A stretch of 64,000 nt of DNA from Epiperipatus broadwayi. Taxonomy: Eukaryota; Onychophora; Udeonychophora; Euonychophora; Peripatidae. How positions within the stretch are numbered: position 1 is the stretch's first letter; each line of letters starts with the position of its first letter. Shown here one piece after another: positions 10,450-21,880 of this stretch. The position numbers and the translations under genes were made by a program. The notes under the pieces are model-generated. The model did no database searches, had not been told where the DNA came from, and worked only from the letters and a program-made list of their open reading frames with translations. The stretch lies in the NCBI GenBank assembly GCA_028023455.1, contig JAQFVV010006221.1:8167011-8231010 (forward strand), written 5' to 3'.

Positions 10450-12184
10450 TGAACCCTCCAAAAAATGTAAAATCGGTAATGAATGTCATGTGTTTAATGA
10501 AGAATGGACAAACAAATATTTCTTTGGTAACATCATGAAACGATAGCCATATTTAAAGAGTACAGTCTGAAATGACCCCACAAAACAAAACATAGTGAAT
10601 TTAGCTGCAAACTTTTCAAGGAAGAATGCAAAATAAAAACTGCAGAGTGTGTGAAAAGGCTGAATTATTTACAAAGCAATCAACAATTCAAAATAGCTCT
10701 ACAGAAGCAAGTTTCATGGTAGCCTACAATCTTGCTAAATGCAACAAGCATTTTTCAGATGGCGAGTTTATTAAGCAGTGTATTGCAGAGTGTGCAAGGG
10801 TATTGTGTCCTGATGTGAGAAGCAAATTTGAAAGCATTTCATTGTCAAGAAGGACTATAGTGTGGCATGTTGACTCAATTAGTGATGAATACACAGAACA
10901 ATTAAAGACTGCAGCAAAGATTTTGTTTGATTTTCTTTGGCACTGGATGAGAGCACAGTTAATGAAGACACTGCACAATTACTCATCTTTATCTGTGGAA
11001 TTGATGAAAATTTTGTCATCATAGAGGAATTACTTGATCTAGAATCACTGGTCAGGAATTGCTTGAGTATGCTGTGAATTATGTGGAGAAAAGTTGCTTG
11101 TCTTGGAGCAAAATGGCAAGCATTACACCAGATGGGGTCAGGACTTTCAGTGGAAAAAATGTAGATATGGTTAAGCTTTTAAAAAAACAAGTTACAAGCA
11201 CAAGACACAGACAGTGATATCTTGTCTTTTCATTGCATTTTGCATCAGGAGAGTCTTTGTAAAGCTGCATTGGACTTAAAGCATGTGGTAGATCTTATTA
11301 TTAGTGTGGTGAACACAATCAGACCAAGGGCACTTCACCATTGACAATTCAAATCTTTTCTTGAGGATGTGGAGGCAGAGTATGAAGACATAATTTATCA
11401 CACAAGTGTGAAGTGCTTGAGCCTGTACAAAGTGATAAAAAAAATTTGGGTATTGCAGAATGAAATCCTCCTATTTCTGGACATGAAGGACACATGATTT
11501 CATTACAAAAATAGATGTGAGGAGTGAGATGATGTTTGCAGCTGATGTTCTTTAGAAATTGAATGGACTGAATGTGACATCGCAGGAAAAGTGGTTGTTT
11601 GCACATGAAATGTGGAAGTATGTGAAATCATTCAAAGCAAAACTAGGTCTATTTGCAAGACAAGCAGGTGAAGGCAAATTTTGTCATTTCCCTTTATTAG
11701 GGAAACACAAAGTGCCTGAAAGTGTTTCTGCTAAGATTAGGAATCATCTGCAGAGTTTGAAGGATGAGGTCACAAGAAGATTTCAGGATTTCAAGAAAAT
11801 TGAGTCTAAATTCAATTTGCTCTCTTACCCCATCACTGTTGATATTGACATAGCACCCGAGGAGCTGCAGCTTGACCTTATTGACATGAATTCAGATCAC
11901 ACAGTGAAAGAACTGTTTAATGCTGTGACATTAGTTGACTTTTCCAAATCTTTGTCTGCTGAAAATTTTCCATATATGAAGAAATTTGCTGGGGAAATGT
12001 TCTCTATAATTGGGTCTACATATATTTGTGAGCAAAGTTTTCCTTACTTGAAGATCAACAAGAGTAAATATAGATGTTCGTTGACATATATTAACTTGCA
12101 GGCTGCGATAAGAATCTCAACAAGCAATCTCCTGATTTAAAAAAAATTGTAGAAAAGTGTGATAGGGTACATTTGTCTCATTAA
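10450..12184 (+). pseudogene. hAT transposase pseudogene (GTF2IRD2/ZBED-like)
   Basis: Pieces in order: FNEEWTNKYFFGNI at about 10475 (N-terminal motif before the BED-like finger); a long open block 10626-11024 containing SRRTIVWHVDSISDEYTEQL; then, after a frame change near 10947, DTAQLLIFICGIDENFVIIE; later LHQESLCKAALDLKHVVDLI and an open block 11559-12140. The last block has the hAT C-terminal dimerisation signature (FAGEMFSIIGSTYICEQSFP, then KSKYRCSLTYINL). A shifted frame ends EKCDRVHLSH-stop at about 12184. This is the arrangement of the Charlie-type transposase family domesticated as GTF2IRD2 and relatives. Several stops and at least three frameshifts make it non-functional. The right end near 12383 reads TAACCCCTG, which resembles a hAT terminus; the left terminus was not found. 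Confidence 0.85.
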
Positions 12185-12479
12185 ACTGATTCCAAAATTA
12201 AATGTGCTTGCAGCTATAGATGATATGAAATTAGCACAGTAAATAAATTGAATAAAACTGCCACTATTTTATTTAATTTATATTTATTGATTTTTATGGA
12301 CAATTTATATCTTTTCTGAAATGCAAAGTTAATTAATGGACACAATCATTTGAAAAGGTGTGGCCCTACACTAACCCCTGCTTCCACAAATTTTATTTTT
12401 GAGATATTGTTGTAATGAAAATAAAAGAACAGGTAAATAATTTATTACAGCTTGAATATATAATGTATAAGATTATCAA

Positions 12480-12680
12480 GCGTTCTCATTCTAAATATAT
12501 TACTCAGAATTATTTTGCAGGCAGACTCATAACAAGTCATTTTTAAAAAACTTTCATGAATGAAAGGGCATTGATAATTGAAAGGTATATAGTATTTGCA
12601 AGTTTATTAAAAATGATTCATTATAGGTTTGCCTGCAATATGGTTTTGAGTAATATATTTAGAATGAGAATGTTCTGTGA
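12480..12680. repeat. Fold-back repeat
   Basis: The left arm has CGTTCTCATTCTAAATATATTACTC and the right arm has its complement, GAGTAATATATTTAGAATGAGAA. Both have TGCAGGCA/TGCCTGCA further in. The loop holds TTTCATGAATGAAA, a smaller palindrome. No coding sequence. Confidence 0.75.
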
Positions 12681-13007
12681 TCCATATTTGTATATATGTT
12701 TATGCACATATTTACACATTTTCTTTCCAATATGATGTCTCATGACTCAAAAACAAAAAGGGATCTTAGCGAGTCTCAAAATTTATATTAGATTTGTCAT
12801 TGGTGATATTTTATTTCTGGAAGATTTTTTTTATATATTATTATTGGAAATTCATTTGGGAATAAAATTATGTAGATACTACATATATAAATATCTTCTA
12901 ACACATTTATATGTATGTATATTTATAACATTAAAAACCAGTCATCACTTAGATAATCCCAATATCAATAACAATTAACAAATTCAAATGGTTGTCAAGG
13001 CAACTTT

Positions 13008-13250
13008 CTATGAAACAAAGGCAAAACTCTCCAGTGCCACCCTGTGCTAATCAGAGTAACCAATGGATGCCAGAAGGCTTGTGCATAAAATCCCGATCTA
13101 ATGCCTGCTCATCCAATATCCCCAAACTAGTTTCTGGCTTCCATTGATTACTCTGTTTGGCACAGGGTGGCACTACTGTATGGAGAGTTTTGCCTTTGTT
13201 TACAACATTATGTGCTAGTATAGAGATGGTGATCATGTGAAGTTTAGTGG
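13008..13250. mobile_element. Fold-back element family A, copy 2
   Basis: The arms share AGGCAAAACTCTCCA...GTGCCACCCTGTGC and AGAGTAA(C/T)CAATGGA. The left arm alone continues to ATGCCAGAAGGCTTGTGCAT and CATCCAATATCCCCAAACTA. The right end has GATGGTGATCATGTGAAG, the outer block of the family. The two arms differ by a deletion (CATACAGTA missing on the left). Confidence 0.8.
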
Positions 13251-14438
13251 TTCAACTTTCTTTTAAAAATATATATATACATGCTTAAATTTTTATAAAT
13301 TTTGAATATGCATATTTACATAAAATTATTGGAAAAAGTCATCTTTGCTTTATTGATTTAAAGTTTTGAAACCCCCCCCTTTCAAATTATTAAATGATTC
13401 ACTGGATTTTATACAATTAATAGATGAAATGTAATGCAATAATTTTATTCATTGATTGTCATTTAAAAAGAAACTTGATTGGAATTTTTATTTCAAAATT
13501 ATATTAAAATCATATAATTTATTAATCTTGTCATTAAATAAAACAATAAAAAAGTATAATTTCAGATTAATGGTAATTTCGAAAGGACAATCTTAAGTTA
13601 TTGCATTTAAATAATGATAAATTTAGTTACTGCGTTGAGGCAAAAAACCTTGCAAAAATTGATCAATTCGATTTTTACTTTTTAATGTTATAAAATTAAT
13701 TGCTTTGATTTAAAGAATTAAAATCAATGCAAGAATTGTGTAATTTTATTGACAAAACATTAATTTAAATTAGATAAGAATAATTATTTGAAATTTTCTT
13801 ATTTTTTTTAATATGATAGATATGATAACACATTTATTTAAGGGTTTACAATAAGCTAACAATATTATTTTAATAGTAGTTTTGTTTAAAAAATTTTTTT
13901 TTATAGTTATTTGTGCACAAGTTTCTTCTACTGTTTTTATTCATAAATTAATTGCATTAAACTTTGAGTCATAATTAGTATCATATTATATAAAAAACAT
14001 TGTTATGCAATTAATGTCGAACATTAAATGTTAATTCAAAGTCAGTAAGGTTTTATTGCTTGGAAGTTCATAAGAAGTTAGAATACCAATAGTGTGAGCA
14101 CCAGGATCATTCCTGGGACCCCACAATTCCAAATCAATTGCTCCACCAAGTGCACTAAGCCATGCAAGATAATCATGTGACTAACCATCATATGATATTT
14201 ATATTGATCTAAAACTTTTCAGAGTTATCTTACTTGTATTATTAACAGTCTTCTGGTAAATAGTAAAATAAGTAAATGTATATATATATTTACAAATCAT
14301 TACATATGGAATAACAATGGAATTAATGCTATCAATCAACCCTTAAGCTCTTAACCATCTCAACCTGTAGTTAAGGCAGGTGATACCACCTTTATCTATG
14401 TTCTGATATGTTTATACGGACACTAAAAATTGTAATTT

Positions 14439-14547
14439 GTCAAGCGTTGATGGCCGAGTGGTCAGCACAGCTAGCTGCTTTACAAGCAGTTGTCCCTGGT
14501 TTGCAGGTTTGCTTTCCGGCCGATGCTTTGACATATGAAAAAAAAAG
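14439..14547 (+). mobile_element. tRNA-Val-like SINE, copy 2
   Basis: It has the same head as the other copies: GTCAAGCGTTG, then GGCCGAGTGGTCAGC, an anticodon-loop region TTTACAA, and a diverged B box (GGTTTGCTTTCC). It ends GACATATG plus eight A. A three-unit 67-bp tandem repeat begins 24 bp after the tail. Confidence 0.8.
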
Positions 14548-14570
14548 ATTGTGACTTGTCCAAGGAAGTT

Positions 14571-14771
14571 GCCTTGACTACAGGATGAGATTGTTGATAG
14601 CTTAAGAATTGATTGTTATCATTTACATTTGTGGGTTGCCTTGACTACAGGTTGAGATTGTTGATAACTTAAGAGTTGATTGTTATCATTTACATTTGTG
14701 GGTTGCCTTGACTACAGGATGAGATTGTTGATAGCTTAAGAGTTGATTGTTATCATTCACATTTATAAATG
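14571..14771 (+). repeat. 67-bp tandem repeat, three units
   Basis: Units start at 14571, 14638 and 14705 with GCCTTGACTACAGG(A/T)TGAGA and contain GTTGATTGTTATCATT. They differ by only a few bases. They follow the SINE at 14439 almost directly. Confidence 0.85.
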
Positions 14772-15505
14772 TTTAAAGACTTGAGTAATTGGCTTCTTTG
14801 TCTTCGGAATTATTGCATATCAAAAATATTTGTTAGAAACTGAAAATGAAGAAAAATTAAAACACACAAAAACTTTTATTATTAATATGTCATATAAATT
14901 TGTATTTCAGAAAAATATTTCAATACTATAATTTCAGTTGATTCTTACTTTTTATTTTTAAACATTAAATGGCATTATTGCCATATTCTAGAACTTGGTA
15001 ACTTACAACTTATTCCCAATTATCTCAGAAGCATAAATTCGATAAACCTTATCTTTCTTGTTTTTTTAAAAATGTTTTGTAAACATTTATACATTATTTG
15101 CATTGATGTACATATATACTTTTTAATTTTTTCCACTTAAGTTTTAAAATTTAAAAAAGGAGAAGGAATTATGTTTAATTTTATAATCCCCCACCTCTCC
15201 AAAAATGACTTTGTGTAATCCAAATATCATAGGTTAGCAATAATCTTAAGATTTTAATGTAATTAACATTGATTTCTGCATGCATTATATATATATAGTC
15301 ATAAACATAATCCTTAGTAAAAAATAAATTTTTATAATCAAATTATTTTAAATGCAAATACATTACATTTATAAAGTGCAATTATTTTAATATTCTTTAT
15401 GATTAAATATATGTAAATTGCATTGTAATGACCTCTCATGTACTATTCAAAATCATGTAATTCATTGTATACACTTTATGTATTATATATTATATTATTT
15501 AAAAT

Positions 15506-16650
15506 TACTCCCAATTCACAACTCAACCAGATTGGCCAAAAAATAAATTTTAAATCATAACCAATGGTTGCACTGCTACAAGCAGATTTCTCAAGTGTAA
15601 TGAACTACAAAATAACAACATATTTATCCAGAATTCCACTTACCTCCCATACACCCTTAATATTAAAAAAACTTTTAAATAAGTTAATTGCTTCAGAATC
15701 ATAAATTTTTAATAATGAAGATTCTTTATTTTCTCTTTTTATTTCATCAAAATTAATATTGTGACCTGTATTTTTTCATGGATATATAAAGCAGAATTAA
15801 GATATTTATTTTTAGCCTTACTCTTATGTACATTTTTTGTTTCAAAAAGGTCAATTTTATAAAGATTATTTGAGTGTTGGCTATTCTGATAAATTTGTTA
15901 AAAGTATTTTATTTAATAGTAATAATATTTGTAATGATGTAAAGGATAAAGAAAAATATGATTTGATTTCTTTGCCATTTAAATTGTCTTCTTATAGAAT
16001 TGTATGTAAATATAGTAATTTGTTTGGAAATAAGAAAATTGCTTGGAAAAGGGATATTACTTTAAATAATTTACTAAATAATCCCCTCCCCCCCTTTTCT
16101 TGCCTTTTAAATATTCTTACATAACAATTATTTAAAAAATTTTCTTTCAAAGGAAATTTTTGATAGAAAGACTATTCCTGGAGTAGTGTATATTATCCAT
16201 TGTTTTTGCAAGAAGGTATATATAGGTGAGAGTACTTTGAAAGTACTTTGAACTTAAATGAAAGAATAAAGGCATATAAAAGCAGGGTTAAAATTAATAT
16301 CTTAGTTCTGCTTTATATATTTATGAAAAAGATACAGACCACAATATTAATTTTGATGAAGCTAAGGTTGTCTTCTTTCAGAGAAATGAAATAAAAAGAA
16401 GAATTAAATAATCTTCATTATTAAAAATTTATGATTCTGAATGAATTAACTTATTTAAAAGTTCTTTTAATATTAAGGGTGGATGGAAAGTAAATGGATT
16501 TGTGGATAATGTTTAATTTAAATATGTGGTTATTTTGTAGTTCTTTACACTAGAGAAGTCTGCTTATAGCAGTGAAACCATTGGTTGTGCTTTAGAGTTT
16601 ATTTTTTGGCTAGTCTGGTTGAGTTGTGAATGTGGAGTAATTTTGATTAT
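15506..16650. mobile_element. Head-to-head pair of Penelope-like element C-termini
   Basis: On the + strand an open stretch (15837-16124) is followed, after a frame break, by PGVVYIIHCFCKKVYIGEST (about 16173-16235), the start of a GIY-YIG nuclease domain. After that comes a frame reading EKDTDHNINFDEAKVVFFQR (16325-16385), matching the PLE C-terminal DHxINFDxAK motif. The segment 16283-16640 is present inverted at 15506-15818, so a second, - strand copy of the same C-terminus faces it. Both copies are truncated upstream. The arms differ by many substitutions, so the event is old. Confidence 0.75.
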
Positions 16651-17329
16651 TGACTAGTTTAGCTTTATGTTTTTAATGATTATATGTATTTTTAACTACA
16701 ACTTTCTTTTAGTCTAGTGTCATTTGTGATATAAATATTGAGCTGTGGAACTTTAGCAATCCTAACTTCTACATGAAAACAAGTTACATTTGTATAAATG
16801 TAAATACTCTTATGCAAGTAAGACATTCAAAACCTATTTATTAATTCTTTTTTTTGTTTACTGTGAATATTATGTATATATTTATTTTTATATGCATTGA
16901 ATCTGTGCATCCATAAAAGTATGTACGTAAAATGTATTAAGTATGTCAATGATTCTTTTGGTAATACATAAAATAGAAGGATTGGATGATTGCCAATCTT
17001 GCCTTAGATAAATTCAAGCATTGTCATGAACCCATGAATATTTTTTCTTCATTTTTTTAAAATCATCTATAGGCAGTTTCTATAAACATTGCTCATCATT
17101 TTAGTCCAAGAATTTAAATGTTTCCAAATTTCTGCATCCATATTACACTTGATAGGAAATCAGCAATGGAAAGTTGCATCAATCTTTCTACATATATATA
17201 TATATAGCCATTTGATAAGATTGAATTTTCTAAGGCATCAGCCTTAGAAAGAAATATTCTGCATACTATTTAATAGCGGTAGCAATAATAGGGTTGTTCG
17301 ATCTAAATAAATGCCATATTGTTTGATTC

Positions 17330-19430
17330 TTGATTTTTTTAAAACTTTTCTCTTTCTTAAGAACAAGGTTAATAAGTGACTTTCAAATATGGATTATCAT
17401 CCTAAGTTGATTTATGGAATTATTTCCTATTTTGAGCAACTTCTTTGAATTTTCTCCATTGTATTTTTTCCATTTTTGTTTGATATTTTTGTCTTTCTTC
17501 AAACATATGTTCATTTGTACATGTGTGGTTTGTTACTTTTAATTCATCTGCCTGAGTTTTTGCTCTTTTAATTGCTTTTCAATGGTGCAACTGGTTTCAC
17601 CAATATATATTTTTTCACATTCACATGGTATTTCATAGATGCAGCTTTTGGATTTCAGTATTTTAAATTTAGGATTTATAAAGATAAGGATTCCTTATAG
17701 TGTGCTATGGCTTAGAAAAGCTGTTCCGATGTTATATTGATTGCAGATTTTCTTTAGTTTATATGATATCCTTCATACATATGGATACACTACAGTACCA
17801 ATAATTTTTTCTTTTGATGTTTCTTTTTTATTGCCTATTTCAGGTTTTATTAGTGACAGCTGATGGATAATCAATTTTATGAGAATGAATAAACAAACTT
17901 GTTTAGTGTTCCTGTCATGATTGGATGTATATGCTAAGAATTTTCCTGTGTATTTGTGTTGGGTTTCCATAATTTGTAGTTATGGTTTTGCCATGGAGTT
18001 ATGACACAAGAACACGTTAGAATGGTAATTTTTGTTTTTGTTCTGATTTTTTTATGAATTTAATTAAAGGAGATATGTCATTAATGTATGTTTAGCATGT
18101 TTACAATTGTGCTTTAGCATGTGGACATATAATAAATAAATCACCAACTAAGGGTGAAGTCAAACTTTAGATGAATATGGAATAGTTTTGATGGATTTGG
18201 TTTCAAATTTTTCCATGTAAATGTTGCTAATCAAGGATGAGACATCCCTAGATTTTGTCAGAAGAATTTTGTTATTTTGAAAATATGTTGTTTTTATGTA
18301 GAATATATACTGTCAATAGGAAAGATTGTTCTAGTATGTAAGTTATTATTTCACTTTATAACAGGGTATATTTGTAAATAAACTTTCCACATTAAAACCC
18401 ACAAATGTGTCACTTTTTTCAAATTTCATGTTTTTGATTAATTCCACAAAGGGTTTTAGAATCATAACAAAATGCCAAAGGACTAAGAATTTTGGGAAAC
18501 ATTTTTTGACAAGATTTATCAAGATGAGTTTATCAAATTAACAGTAGATCTTAATGAAATACTATTTTTGGATTTTAGATAGATTATAAATTTGCTGAAA
18601 TATGTCAATTTACATTTTTCTGAATCAGTGAAATACTTATATTTTCGGAGCAATCCTTGCATCTTTATTTCTGTAGTTGGTATCAAATTTTTAGCCACTT
18701 TTTTATATCGGCCTGCTGTGAGGAGTTCTCATATTTTTTTTAATTGTAACCAGTTGTATCCATTATAACTGTAACATTGTATTTGTCAGCAGGATGAATG
18801 ATTATGAATTTGTCTAGATTGAAAGTCTTAATAGCTTTCCACTCATCAAAGGGAAGTATTCCTAGTTTTTGGTGAGAAGCAATTTTTGAATGACTTCCTC
18901 TGTTGCTGCCATTTTGTATAATAAAATGATGGCGAGGTTTAGATTTTTCCAGAACAGAAATTTCAATATCTGTTAGATATATAGAACTAAGAAGAATCTG
19001 GTAGGTTGTTGTACAGTATGCCATTTGATAGGTCACATAGGTTAGTTTCTTCTTTAAATGGTATTTTATTTTTTCATTTAATTTAGAATATGGGTTTTTT
19101 ACTGCTTCAAAAACTTTTGTGAAATCTTTATCAGTAAGTTTATTTTTTTGAAGATACTTCATATTATCAATGAAATGCAAGGTTGGAACTTTGAACGTTT
19201 ATTCTTTTTCTTAATAGAGCTTTACTTGCTGAATAATTTTTTCTCAGTTTAGGAAGTGAATTGGAGATTTTAGTGGCAAATCTTTAGGAACAATTCCTTC
19301 AGATTTACATTTACATTGGAAAGTTAATTGATTTTTTATTCTATCCAGTTTTAGAATTAATTTTTCATAAGGCCTAAAGTTTGATTTAGAATTGAGTCCC
19401 TACTGAATACTTGGTGTTTGTTTGAAAGTT
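17330..19430 (-). pseudogene. Penelope-like element, nearly complete but decayed
   Basis: Reading the - strand from 19430: RPYEKLILKLDRIKNQLTFQ and GIVPKDLPLKSP (N-terminal region); an open block 18740-19180 with HPADKYNVTVIMDTTGYN, the A-D-K-x-x-x-x-V-x-M motif that opens PLE RT; RDVSSLISNIYMEKFETKSI near 18200 (the GSPVSxxxxNIYME RT motif); and SCIYEIPCECEKIYIGETSC near 17600 (GIY-YIG domain). The order RT then GIY-YIG and the length of about 2.1 kb fit the family. Stops and frameshifts are spread throughout. PLEs move by reverse transcription with the GIY-YIG nuclease. Confidence 0.8.
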
Positions 19431-19679
19431 TGTGATGATGGTCTTTTAAGTAATAATTATATGTTGAACTATTTCACACATCTAATATTAATTATTAAAT
19501 ATCAAAAATTCAAACATTATTTAAAATTTTTAAATACATTCAACTTTTATCAATAGTGCACAGATTAGTATATAACCCATATTTTGAATGATATTATTAT
19601 CTATTCTTCAAGTATTTCTGGCCTGCTATTGACAGTAATAGCAAGGGAATCAAATCTGGGATCTTTAGATTAACAAATA

Positions 19680-19862
19680 TTTATTGAGGCTATAACCTCG
19701 AGAATATGCGTGTAAAATGCGATAGTAGGGACCTCTACAGGTGTTTAACCACAAGCTTATACTATGGAAGAAAATAGCATAAGCTTGTGGTTAAACACCT
19801 GTAGAGGTCCCTACTATCACATTTTACATGCATATTCTTGAGGTTATAGCCTCAGTAAATAT
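19680..19862. repeat. Near-perfect palindrome, family D
   Basis: About 83 bp on each side are almost identical inverted copies (TTGAGGCTATAACCTCGAGA...; centre near 19770). Visible arm differences are few: AATATGCG/CGCATATT versus AATATGCA-type, GCGATAG versus CTATCAC. The outer GAGGCTATAACCTC is itself palindromic. A single-arm relative lies at 56615-56700. It directly follows the 5' end of the PLE on the left. Confidence 0.9.
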
Positions 19863-19919
19863 TACTTACATAATCAATGTGCGTTTAATAAATTTATAAT
19901 TAATAAATATTGGAAATGT

Positions 19920-20565
19920 AAGTTAGCACTAATCGATTATGCTATTCTGTCAAAAGCAACAGTCAGTAGAAATTTCATCAACTTATCTATGATGGTCTTC
20001 TTGATTTTTCTACTTTTTCCTAAGAGATAAAGTTAATGCGTGGCTTTCAAACAGTATGAATTATCACAGTTATGCCATATTATGAAGTTATTTACCATTG
20101 CCATGCAAATGGCTTCTTTGAATATTTTTCTTTGTAATTTTTTCTTTTTCATTATCCAATTGAACATATATTCATTGATACATATGTGACCTGCTACTTT
20201 AGATTCATCTATTTTTTATTCAGCAGTTTGGTTCAATGTGGCAACTGGGTTTGACCAATGTACAAATTGATTAGAAAAGAAAAAAACATATATATTTAAA
20301 GTAAAGATCTCTTATACACCAATAGACATATACTTGATTGGGAAAAGACAAAAATATAAGACAGGGATGAAAAAGTACAAAGAAGGAAATAACCTCATAA
20401 GTCATCATACTGTGTTAATGCATAATATTGGGAAGCCAATCATTAACTTTGCCCTTAGAAAAAAATGGAGAAAGTCAAGAAGACTATTATAGATAAGTAT
20501 AATAAATTTCTACTGACTGTTGCCTTTGAGAGAATAACCTAGTTGGGTAGAGTGCCTTCTCAAAT
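19920..20565. mobile_element. Inverted pair of Penelope-like element ends
   Basis: The segment 19990-20275 is similar to the GIY-YIG-proximal part of the PLE at 17330-17600 (same - strand orientation). The outer part 19925-20095 is repeated inverted at about 20385-20560 (ACAGTCAGTAGAAATTT versus AAATTTCTACTGACTGT). The second arm therefore belongs to an opposite-strand copy. This is a second head-to-head PLE arrangement, with the join near 20280. Confidence 0.65.
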
Positions 20566-20774
20566 TAAATATTTACAAATGTAAAGATCCCAGAATCACG
20601 TCCTATGATAGTACTGTTAATGGTTAGGCAGCAGCATCTGAAGACAAGAAGAGAATAATACCATTTAAAACATTGCATAATATTCTAGTCTGTGTGTATA
20701 TTTGAGAATTTTAAAGTTTGAATTTTTCTAAAGATATTTAACAATTAATATCACATGAAAATATTCTAACATAT

Positions 20775-21078
20775 TATAAACAAGGCAAAACTCTCTATAC
20801 AGTACTGCCATCCTGTGCCGACCAGAGTAATCAATGGATGCCAGAAGGCTTGTGCATAAAATTCCTATCTAATGCCTACTCATCCAATACCCCCAGACTA
20901 GTTTCTGTCTTATGGCCTCGTCAGTGAGGAGCTTTGGATTTTATGCACAAGCCTTCTGGTATCCATTGATTACTCTGGTTGGCACAGGGTGGCAGTACTA
21001 TGTAGAGAGTTTTGCCTTGTTTATAAACAATTATGTGTTAGTATAAGAGATAGTGATCATGTGATGTTTTATTCTAAT
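20775..21078. mobile_element. Fold-back element family A, copy 3
   Basis: Arms carry AAACAAGGCAAAACTCTC and, inverted, GAGAGTTTTGCCTTGTTT, then AGAGTAATCAATGGATGCCA and its inverse. The centre is the CATCCAATACCCCCAGACTA / GGCCTCGTCAGTGAGGAGCT block. The right flank ends GATAGTGATCATGTGATG. Confidence 0.85.
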
Positions 21079-21494
21079 ATATTATTATCAGTATTTTTAG
21101 ATTTTTTGCTATTTCAATATTTTTTAGAAAAGTTATGTTTATCTTTTATTTAAAAAAAATAATCAAATGGTTTTATTGCTTATGAGTTTATAAGATGTTT
21201 AAGCACCAAAACTGCAGAACTGGAATTGATCAAGAACTTTATATTCTACAGTCTCACACTCTGCCACAGCACTAAAACATGCAGGGAATTAATTTTGATA
21301 ATGGTCATGAATGTGTTCATGCATATTGTGGTTTATAATCCGTCATTAATTTTAGCATTTGTAATTTTCTGCATTACTAAATTATATTTTCTTATTGTAT
21401 CTCTTACCATGTTATTTGTCATGTATAATACTATCCTCATATTAATTAAACTTTATTACTGTGAAGCTGCAATATATACTTTATCAGCATATAC

Positions 21495-21880
21495 TATTTA
21501 AACTAAACATCACATGATCACTATACTTAATGCTTACACAATGTTGAACTGTGTTCAGATCTATACGACTGTACAAGCAAATGAGCTTGAATTGAAAACA
21601 TGAAGGTGTTTTCATTTTGGACTCAAAACTTTATATTATAGTTAGTGAATAAGTTAAAAGGTGGCTGCTGGAGGGTTGTATTAGATCCTAAGATGTAGAT
21701 GCAGTGCTCTCAGATCCAAGGCACCTCACTGATGAAAGCCCAAATCCAGAAACTAGTCCATATTGGATGAGTAGCACTAGATAGGGATTTTATGTACAAA
21801 CCTTCTTGCATCCATTGTTTACTCAGGCTTGCACCGAGTGGCACTACTGTACAGAGAGTTTAGTCTTCGTGTAATATACT
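21495..21880. mobile_element. Fold-back element family A, copy 4 (diverged)
   Basis: It begins AAACATCACATGATCACTAT and ends GGCACTACTGTACAGAGAGT. The central block carries GGTGGCTGCTGGAGGGTTGT and AGATGCAGTGCTCTCAGATC. The left arm has lost the CTCTCCATACAG block, so pairing is partial. Confidence 0.7.
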
